Below, in pieces: positions 1 through 5,188 of a stretch of 5,908 nucleotides of DNA. Where the stretch lies: positions 1 to 5,908 of the forward strand of contig CAYSPU010000316.1 of NCBI GenBank assembly GCA_964432995.1. Direction: 5' to 3'. The first letter of the stretch is position 1. The number at the start of each line of letters is the position of its first letter. Below the pieces are notes generated by a model that was given only the letters and a program-made list of their open reading frames with translations, was not told the origin of the DNA and ran no database searches. The stretch is from CAYSPU01 sp964432995. GTDB taxonomy: Bacteria; Verrucomicrobiota; Verrucomicrobiia; Limisphaerales; JAHDYP01. A program made the position numbers and the translations under genes.

Positions 1-421
1 GGTTCGCCGCGGCGGGGTCCTCCTTGGCCAGCAGGTCCAGCGCTTCGTCGACCGCGAGCAGTTCTTCAGACTGCTCCTTCTGCACGAGGTGATGTTCCTC
101 CAGCTCCTCGCGTCGGGCGCCGCTCCCCCGCCGGATGGCCCTTTTCCGACGTGCCGAGTCCACCAGGACGCGTCGCATCGCCTCGGCGGCAGCGGAGAAG
201 AAGTGCGCCCGGTTTTCGAACGGCACGTCGCCGTCGCCCGCCAACCGCATCCAGGCTTCATGAACCAGGGCCGTGGGCTGGAGCGTGTTTCCCAGCGCCT
301 CACCCGCCATCTTCTGGACCGCAATCCGCTTCAACTCGGTGTAGACGAGCGCCAGCAACTGCTCCGCGGCTTGCTGGTCGCCGTCCCGGATCTCGCGCAG
401 GATCTGGGTGATCTCCGACAT
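1..421 (-). CDS. ECF-type RNA polymerase sigma factor, N-terminal part (runs off left edge)
   Basis: This gene would direct RNA polymerase to a small set of promoters as an alternative sigma factor. The 140 visible residues begin MSEITQILREIRDGD and carry the region 2 pattern of the ECF subfamily expanded in Planctomycetes, Verrucomicrobia and Acidobacteria: LVYTELKRIA (25-34), TLQPTALVHEAWMRL (46-60), FENRAHFFSAAAEAMRR (68-84) and a basic VDSARRKRAIRRGSG stretch (87-101). The sequence is cut at residue 140, inside ...VDEALDLLAKEDPAAAN, where region 4 (the -35 binding helix-turn-helix) should begin. The ATG at 421-419 is preferred because it gives the normal short N-terminus. No clear Shine-Dalgarno precedes it, only weakly purine-rich bases. 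It lies 126 bases downstream of the permease gene on the same strand. In related genomes such sigma genes often precede a Ser/Thr protein kinase gene; that would lie outside the window and is inference. The family call is secure, the regulon unknown. Confidence 0.93.
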   Translation of the reverse strand, partial: MSEITQILREIRDGDQQAAEQLLALVYTELKRIAVQKMAGEALGNTLQPTALVHEAWMRLAGDGDVPFENRAHFFSAAAEAMRRVLVDSARRKRAIRRGSGARREELEEHHLVQKEQSEELLAVDEALDLLAKEDPAAAN

Positions 422-547
422 GTTCTGACTCAAAGGAAAACCGCAGAGCGAGTGCGGCTTCTCACGGGTGCCATCGCACCACCGCAGCTCTCGTCCGGGC
501 TCGACACCGGCCCAGAGTAACATCGGTCCCCAGGGCGCATCAAACTG
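422..547. other. Intergenic gap between permease and sigma gene
   Basis: This 126-base stretch has no convincing open reading frame on either strand. It holds the small hairpin at 437-460. A TTGACA hexamer (551-546, minus strand) overlaps the permease stop codon but has no acceptable -10 box 16-18 bases downstream. The sigma promoter, if it lies here, is not recognisable as a housekeeping type and may be sigma-specific. Confidence 0.5.
437..460 (-). terminator. Possible small terminator or attenuator hairpin before the sigma gene
   Basis: On the minus strand, AAGCCGCA pairs with TGCGGTTT across a 7-base loop (CTCGCTC), giving an 8-pair stem with one G-U pair that ends in a T run. This resembles a weak intrinsic terminator. 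It ends only 15 bases before the sigma start codon, too close to leave room for a new promoter after it. If real, it would more likely attenuate transcription into the sigma gene than end the upstream operon. It could also be chance in GC-rich DNA. Confidence 0.25.
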
Positions 548-2353
548 TCAAATGCCTGTGCTCTCCTTGAACCGTAGCGCCGACATTCCTGTCGGCGTCA
601 TGCCGGCTGGAAAGCCGGCGTTACGCAGCGGATGGGCCCAAGGCGCAGCGAACGATTGGAGGGAGCGACTCTCCATGAGCCTCTCCATGTATCCGCCCCC
701 CTCCCCATGAACCGGCGCGTCGGAGGTCGGCAAGCCGGCGAGTCGGCGTCGCTCCTCTTCTTCTCGTCGCGATGGCCTGGACGCGCGGGGCCGCGCGTCC
801 CTACCTGCCTGTTCAGGGGCGCAATGCGCGAATGGCTTCGGCGGGTTCTCACCCCGGCCGTCTCCCGTCCGACGGGAGAGGGATGGGGTGTGGGGGCATA
901 GTCCATGGATCCCTTGCGCCCCTCGCTGGCGACGAAGCGCCCCGCCGCCAATCCACCTGCCCAAGGCCATCCACAGCAGGAGCGGCAGGAGCGCCAGCAG
1001 CAGCAGCAGCAGACAAAGGGCGTTCACCTGGGCGTTGTGGCCGTAATGCAGGAAGTTGAAGATCCGCAGCGCCAGCGTTTCCCCGCCCGGCGGCTGGATC
1101 AGCACGAGCGTTTCCGTGTCCCAAAGGCACAACAGGAACGCGACATACCATCCCGCCAACATCAGCCCTCCGGCCTGCGGCCACTCCACCAACCGAAACC
1201 GCGCCCGGCGCGAACCGCCCTCGAGCCGGATCACGTCCACCAACCGCCGATCGACCGCCTGCAACCCGCGCGCGGTCGCCGTCCACGGCACGGCGAGATA
1301 CCGGACAACCCAGGCCACCACCACGATGCCGAGACTGTGGAAGAGGAGGAGGAACGGCGGGCGGTTGAAGACGAGGATGCAACCGATCCCCACCAACACC
1401 CCCGGCAGCAAGAACGGCAGCCAAAGCCACGGCCCGCACCGCACCCGCGCCGCCGCGACGCTGACGGCCACCATCAACGTCGCCGAAACCACGGCCAGGA
1501 TCGCCGAGGACATCCAGGCCGCAGTCCCCGCCCGAACGGCGCCGCCCAGTTCGGACCACGTCCCCGGGTCGCCGAGCAACTGGCCCAAGGGCAGAACCAG
1601 GGAGAGACCGAGAACGGCGGCGGCCACCGCTCCCAACACCAGTGAAGCTGCGGGGCCGAGGCGCCTCCGGAGGTCGATGTCACCGCCGGCGAGTTGGCTT
1701 CGCGGCCAGGAGACCTCGCGTCGGCGCCACCAGACCAGCAGCAGCAGCGCCGACATGACCAGGGGCGCGCTGGTCACCAGGGCGCCCCAGACGTCGAGAT
1801 GCGTGCTGAACCGGATCCAGACCTCCGCCGGGTAGACCTTGACCTGGAAGAGGGCGGGCACAGCGAAGTGGTTCAGGGCCAGAACGAACGTGAGCAGGGC
1901 GGCCTGTCCCAGCGGACCGCGTGCGGCCGGCCAGAGCCACCAACGCAGCAGTGCCCAGCCCGCCAGGCGCGGTTCGAGTTCGAGGTGGGGCTTCTGCAAC
2001 CGCTGCCACGCCCCCACCGTCCACAGGAACGACACGGGCCAGAACATCAAGGACATCACCCCGGCGGCGCTCGCCAGGGAAACGAGCGGCTCGAGCCAAG
2101 AGGCGGTGAACGAAGCCCGGGGTCCGAGGAGCGTGTCCTGCAGCCAGCCGTTGGGTCCGAGGATGGGGAGCCAGCAGTTGGCCACGAGGAAGGGGGGCAG
2201 GGCCAGCGCGATCACGGCGGCGGCTAGCAAGCCGCGTCGAACCGCGCGCCCCAGCGTCAGCCAGATCACCGCCGCCGCGGCGCCCCAAGTCATCGCCCCG
2301 GCCGTTGTCAAAGCGGCCAACAGGAGGCTGTTGATGAGGAGCCCTCCGCTCAT
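548..2353 (-). CDS. FbpB-like two-domain ABC transporter permease (iron type) with repeat-derived C-terminal tail
   Basis: The protein would form the inner-membrane channel of an ABC importer, fed by the binding protein encoded just upstream. Residues 1-480 hold about eleven hydrophobic segments (near 8-35, 41-60, 88-112, 148-170, 188-208, 233-258, 277-300, 308-330, 336-356, 394-418, 443-464) in two homologous halves, as in the FbpB/ThiP class. Each half has an ATPase-contacting EAA-like loop. The second is good (DVIRLEGGSRRARF, 373-386); the first is degenerate (LEPRLAGWALLRWW, 126-139). The ATG at 2353 overlaps the upstream TGA by 4 bases and has an AAGGAG 11 bases ahead. The open frame extends further upstream to 2782, but that part only shadows the binding-protein gene. 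Residues 481-601 are Arg-, Pro-, Gly- and Glu-rich, not hydrophobic, use otherwise rare codons (AGG, CGA, CTA, AGT) and coincide with three palindromes. The ancestral stop probably lay near 910. Substrate is uncertain; no ATPase gene is visible. Confidence 0.88.
   Translation of the reverse strand: MSGGLLINSLLLAALTTAGAMTWGAAAAVIWLTLGRAVRRGLLAAAVIALALPPFLVANCWLPILGPNGWLQDTLLGPRASFTASWLEPLVSLASAAGVMSLMFWPVSFLWTVGAWQRLQKPHLELEPRLAGWALLRWWLWPAARGPLGQAALLTFVLALNHFAVPALFQVKVYPAEVWIRFSTHLDVWGALVTSAPLVMSALLLLVWWRRREVSWPRSQLAGGDIDLRRRLGPAASLVLGAVAAAVLGLSLVLPLGQLLGDPGTWSELGGAVRAGTAAWMSSAILAVVSATLMVAVSVAAARVRCGPWLWLPFLLPGVLVGIGCILVFNRPPFLLLFHSLGIVVVAWVVRYLAVPWTATARGLQAVDRRLVDVIRLEGGSRRARFRLVEWPQAGGLMLAGWYVAFLLCLWDTETLVLIQPPGGETLALRIFNFLHYGHNAQVNALCLLLLLLALLPLLLWMALGRWIGGGALRRQRGAQGIHGLCPHTPSLSRRTGDGRGENPPKPFAHCAPEQAGRDARPRASRPSRREEEERRRLAGLPTSDAPVHGEGGGYMERLMESRSLQSFAAPWAHPLRNAGFPAGMTPTGMSALRFKESTGI
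578..619. repeat. Twin-hairpin palindromic element (REP-like)
   Basis: Two perfect inverted repeats lie 4 bases apart. The first is CGCCGACA-TTCC-TGTCGGCG (578-597, 8-base stem, 4-base loop). The second is GCCGGCT-GGAA-AGCCGGC (602-619, 7-base stem, 4-base loop). The two loops, TTCC and GGAA, are complementary. The layout recalls paired REP/BIME-type palindromes. It encodes about residues 579-592 of the permease tail, just before the stop codon. It could also act as an RNA 3' end structure. Dispersal through the genome is inferred from its form, not seen here. Confidence 0.6.
669..689. repeat. Short direct repeat, period 12
   Basis: CTCTCCATG occurs at 669-677 and again at 681-689, with a looser third relative, CTCCCCATG, at 701-709. 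On the coding strand the first two give the repeated peptide pieces MERL and MES in the permease tail. It is short and could be chance, but it lies between two palindromic elements and adds to the repetitive character of the stretch. Confidence 0.4.
779..800. repeat. GC-rich perfect palindrome
   Basis: GGACGCGCGG (779-788) is repeated in inverse as CCGCGCGTCC (791-800) around a 2-base centre, so a hairpin of about nine pairs can form on either strand. It lies inside the permease reading frame and encodes about residues 518-525 (RDARPRAS). Its form suggests an intergenic dispersed repeat rather than selected protein sequence. Confidence 0.6.
850..890. repeat. Long two-part palindrome (CACCCC...GGGGTG)
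   Basis: An inner perfect inverted repeat, TCTCCCGTC (861-869) and GACGGGAGA (871-879) around one central base, is flanked by an outer pair, CACCCC (850-855) and GGGGTG (885-890), with 5-base internal loops on each side. The form resembles the dispersed CACCCC...CTCTCCC...GGGAGAGGG repeats seen between genes in many GC-rich genomes; membership in such a family is inference. It begins just after the last hydrophobic segment and conserved-looking end of the permease and encodes about residues 488-502. Confidence 0.6.
995..1012 (-). repeat. Six-copy CTG trinucleotide run inside the permease gene
   Basis: Six perfect CTG codons in a row (CAG on the plus strand) encode Leu448-Leu453 in the last membrane segment of the permease. 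The run is in frame, so gain or loss of units by slippage would change segment length without a frameshift. Leucine-rich membrane helices in GC-rich genomes often show this, so a functional role is not implied. Confidence 0.8.
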
Positions 2354-3351
2354 CGCAGGAAGATCTCCTTGAGGCGCGTGGTTCCCTGTTCCATCTCCGC
2401 CAGCAGGCGATCCCAGTTCGGCTGCAGCGTTGCCTGGCGCGCCGCCGGGAAACCGACTCCTTCGAGGGCGTGCGCATCGACGAGCACCCGGACCACCTCC
2501 GGCTGCTGGAGGTATTCGAACAACCGCTGGGCCGCGGCGGGATGGGGCGCGCCCCGGATCACGGCGACGGTGTTGGGAACCAACAGGCTCTCCTCGGTCA
2601 GCGGCAGTTCGGCAAGCGGGTAGCCATTGCGCTGCCCCGCCGCCACGTCGTCCGAGTCCGTCATTCCAATCCACGCCTGCCCCTGCCCCACCGTGCGGAC
2701 CACGACGGAGTTGCCGTCGAGCAGGACCGGTTGGTTGGCAGCGAGGGCGCGGCACCAGGCCTCCCATCCGGCCTCGCCCCAATGCGCGCGCAACGCCAGC
2801 ATATGGGTGGCCGTGGTGCCAAAGAGCGGGTAACCGAGCGCCACCCGCCCCCGCCAGGTGGCGTTGGTGAGTTCGGCCCAGGACCGGGGCGCCTGGGCGA
2901 GGGCGAGGAGGTTCGTGTTGACGACCAACCGCCGGCTGCGGAAGCCGAACGGGGCCCAGCCGTTGGTCTCGCGGAGGACACCTTGCGCGGCGAGCAGGCG
3001 CGTCCGGAGTTCTTCATTGCCCCAGAAGACGTCGCATTGGGCGTGGTCGCGTTCGGCGAGCAATCGATTGGCGAGGCCGACGGTTTTGACGGCCTCGCTG
3101 TCGAAGACCGGGCGCACGCGGATTCCGGTCTGACGCTGGAACTCCTTCAGCATCGGCTCCGAGTACACCTGGTCCTGCGCCGCATACACCACCACCGTCC
3201 CCACCCGGTCGGCCAGGCTCCGCGAGAGCACATAGAGCGCGGCAACCACGCCGAGCGCGACGAGGGCCGGACCGAACATGGCCCAGCGCGTCGAGCGCCC
3301 GCGGCCGCGGGTCAGGTAGGACGATGGCGAACGCTGTGAGATCGGGGACAT
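2350..3351 (-). CDS. Membrane-anchored FbpA-like solute-binding protein of an ABC importer
   Basis: This would capture a substrate outside the inner membrane and deliver it to the downstream permease. After an Arg-rich start (residues 1-23) there is one hydrophobic segment (about 24-43) with no lipobox cysteine, so it is either an uncleaved anchor or a Sec signal. The mature part starts at VVVYAAQDQVYSEPMLKEF (53-71), the typical opening of family 1 binding proteins of the ferric/AfuA type. FQRQTGIRV (71-79), CDVFWGNEE (106-114) and RRLVVNTNLL (140-149) follow, matching FbpA landmarks. Where FbpA carries its ferric-binding tyrosine pair, this protein has GMTDSDD (229-235). Length (333) is normal. 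The ATG at 3351 lies one base after the upstream stop and has no clear Shine-Dalgarno, which suggests reinitiation. Met25 would remove the positive n-region and is less likely. The stop overlaps the permease start (ATGA). Family is clear; substrate is not. Confidence 0.9.
   Translation of the reverse strand: MSPISQRSPSSYLTRGRGRSTRWAMFGPALVALGVVAALYVLSRSLADRVGTVVVYAAQDQVYSEPMLKEFQRQTGIRVRPVFDSEAVKTVGLANRLLAERDHAQCDVFWGNEELRTRLLAAQGVLRETNGWAPFGFRSRRLVVNTNLLALAQAPRSWAELTNATWRGRVALGYPLFGTTATHMLALRAHWGEAGWEAWCRALAANQPVLLDGNSVVVRTVGQGQAWIGMTDSDDVAAGQRNGYPLAELPLTEESLLVPNTVAVIRGAPHPAAAQRLFEYLQQPEVVRVLVDAHALEGVGFPAARQATLQPNWDRLLAEMEQGTTRLKEIFLR
2365..2370 (-). promoter_or_regulatory. Ribosome binding site of the permease gene
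   Basis: AAGGAG lies 11 bases ahead of the ATG at 2353, inside the end of the binding-protein gene. It supports this start over the in-frame one at 2782 and fits the ATGA overlap between the two genes. Confidence 0.7.
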
Positions 3352-3352
3352 G

Positions 3353-5188
3353 TCACGCCGTGCGTTTGTGGTAGAACCACCATTCGAAGAGGAGAACCAG
3401 CAACCCTGCGGCCGCGATCCACCGCCACAATTCGAGGCTGGCCCGGCGCGTCGCCGTGGCCGTCACATTGCCGAACTTCCCGAAGTCCAGCTCGGCCCGC
3501 GGTTCCGTGTCGCTCTCGGCACTGTCCAGCAGGTTCACGGCGAACCAGGTTTCGTTCGTGCCAACCGTCATCCGGTAGACGCCCTGGCGGGCGGTATCGC
3601 CAAAAACCACTTCGCGCGCCCCGGGATCGATCGGGATCTCGCGTGTTTCCTGATCCGGAAGGACGACCCGGGCGCTCGAGGTCGGTTCGTTCAAGGGGAG
3701 ATGAAGAGGTTCCCCCGCGCTGACGAGAAGTCGCTCGGCGCGGATGGCCGCCGGGTTCAGCCAGTTCACGGCGTTGGCAATGAAAATGGGAAAGGAGATG
3801 CGCAGGGGCCAATTGCTTTCGAGGAAATCGAACCCCACCCAGACCACCCTCTGCCGCCCGATCTCGCCGGCCAGCACCAGCGGAGTCTGGGACGATTCCA
3901 CGAGGGAGAGGGCCCAGCTCGGCGCCTGGACGGCGACGGCCTTGGCGATCTGGACGTTGTCCGGATTGACGAAGCGCAGCAGCGGATGGGTTCCCTTCCA
4001 GTCGACGATGGTCGGGGCCTGCACCTCGCCCGCGATTTCGAACCAGTTCGTGTTCACGGTGCGGATGGCCAGGACGTTGGGCTGGGGCCAGGCGGCCGGC
4101 AACGCGCCGTCCAGGACCACCACGTCATAGGCGGCCGCGTCGTCGGTAAGGGTCGGCACCTGGAAGAGCTCCACCGCCCCCGCAGCGCGCAGCGCCTTCG
4201 CCAGGAACCGATTGTCCCCGCCCACCACCAACACCTTCACCGGCTTCGGCAGTTGGCTGATGATCGAGGCCCGGTTGTCCGCCGCCAAATCGTCTTCGGC
4301 CGTGAGCCGCACGGACAACACGCCATCCCGCGATTGCGCGACCAGAAACACGAGCGGCGTCGCCTGCCCCGCCGGCAAGCGAACCGACCTCGTCTCGATG
4401 AGCTGGTCGTCGAAGGCAAGCTCCACCTCCGTCTGCCGATCCAGCGGCGAGTTGTTGGCAATACTCGCAAACAGCGCCCGCTGGGTCGGATCCTCCGGGC
4501 TCGTCCGGACGTCGAGGCTGATGATGCCGAGGTTGTCGCTCCGTTGTCCGATCCGGTGGTAGACCAGCCGCAGGCCTTTGTTCTGGAGTTCCTTCAGGCC
4601 GGCAGCGGCGCCGTCGCTGATCAGGTGGATCTCCGCATCGGCCTGGTCCCGCGTCAGGGATTCCGCCATCTTGAGGGCTTCGGTGAGCCGCGTGGTGGCG
4701 TCGGCCGGCGCGCAGGCGTGCAGGGCCCGACGCAGGATGGCCTTGTCGCTGGTGGCGGATTGTTTGACCTCGGCGCTGCCGGCCGCCAGCAGCACGATCA
4801 TCTGGTCCGTGTCCCGCAGGCCGTCGACGAGCCGCAGCGCTTCCTGGCGGGCCGCGTCGAAGCGGGTAGGTTTCTCGTCGGTGCACTGCATCGAGGCGGA
4901 GGCATCGAGGATCACCACCTGGAGGCGGCCGCCGGTGACCTTGCCCGCGAAGAAGGGGCGCGCCAGGGCCAGGATCGCCAGCACCAGGAGGAGGATCTGC
5001 AGCACCAGCAGCCAGTTGTGGCGCAACCGCTGAAACGGAGCGCTCGCCTGCGTCTCCGCCAGGAACTTCTGCCAGAGCACCGTGCTCGAGACCAGGCGGA
5101 GGACGCGCTTGCGCTTCAGCAGATAGAAGAGGATCACCACCGGGATGGCGGCGGCGAACCAGAAAGCGGTGGGTGCCAGGAAGTTCAT
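3353..5188 (-). CDS. BatA-like N-terminal domain plus VWA domain membrane protein
   Basis: The protein is probably an inner-membrane VWA protein that works with a DUF58 protein and, as is usual for this cluster type, a MoxR ATPase. Residues 1-80 form the BatA-type N-terminal domain with two hydrophobic segments (about 7-24 and 57-78) split by a basic loop (KRKRVLRLVSS). The VWA domain (about 89-215) has an intact-looking metal site: DASAS (Asp95, Ser97, Ser99), a Thr in DATTRLTEAL (near 165-166) and Asp192 in ISDG. Residues about 220-310 look like a beta-rich domain. Residues about 316-475 start with VKVLVVGGDNRFL and YDVVVLDG, like the glutamine-amidotransferase-like region of long BatA relatives. 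A final membrane helix (588-603) ends in FEWWFYHKRTA. The start is supported by GGAG 8 bases ahead and a 4-base overlap with the DUF58 stop. One base separates its stop from the binding-protein ATG. The molecular job of such proteins is poorly known. Confidence 0.92.
   Translation of the reverse strand: MNFLAPTAFWFAAAIPVVILFYLLKRKRVLRLVSSTVLWQKFLAETQASAPFQRLRHNWLLVLQILLLVLAILALARPFFAGKVTGGRLQVVILDASASMQCTDEKPTRFDAARQEALRLVDGLRDTDQMIVLLAAGSAEVKQSATSDKAILRRALHACAPADATTRLTEALKMAESLTRDQADAEIHLISDGAAAGLKELQNKGLRLVYHRIGQRSDNLGIISLDVRTSPEDPTQRALFASIANNSPLDRQTEVELAFDDQLIETRSVRLPAGQATPLVFLVAQSRDGVLSVRLTAEDDLAADNRASIISQLPKPVKVLVVGGDNRFLAKALRAAGAVELFQVPTLTDDAAAYDVVVLDGALPAAWPQPNVLAIRTVNTNWFEIAGEVQAPTIVDWKGTHPLLRFVNPDNVQIAKAVAVQAPSWALSLVESSQTPLVLAGEIGRQRVVWVGFDFLESNWPLRISFPIFIANAVNWLNPAAIRAERLLVSAGEPLHLPLNEPTSSARVVLPDQETREIPIDPGAREVVFGDTARQGVYRMTVGTNETWFAVNLLDSAESDTEPRAELDFGKFGNVTATATRRASLELWRWIAAAGLLVLLFEWWFYHKRTA

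Noticed and set aside
546..551. TTGACA as the -35 box of a sigma gene promoter
   Set aside because: No TATAAT-like hexamer lies 16-18 bases downstream on the minus strand, and the hexamer overlaps the permease stop codon.
578..890. CRISPR array or tandem repeat locus
   Set aside because: The three palindromes differ in sequence and spacing; there are no identical repeat units separated by regular spacers.
468..951. Small open frames on both strands across the repeat-rich stretch
   Set aside because: Their codons follow the palindromes, and no start signal or protein domain is visible; they look like repeat DNA that happens to lack stops.
905..1835. Overlapping plus-strand open frames opposite the permease
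   Set aside because: They have low-complexity Arg/Pro/Gln composition and no recognisable domain, and they mirror the permease codons.
2354..2782. Upstream extension of the permease frame to an ATG at 2782
   Set aside because: This part lies inside the binding-protein gene, reads as Arg/Gly-rich shadow sequence, and the ATG at 2353 has an ATGA overlap and an AAGGAG site.
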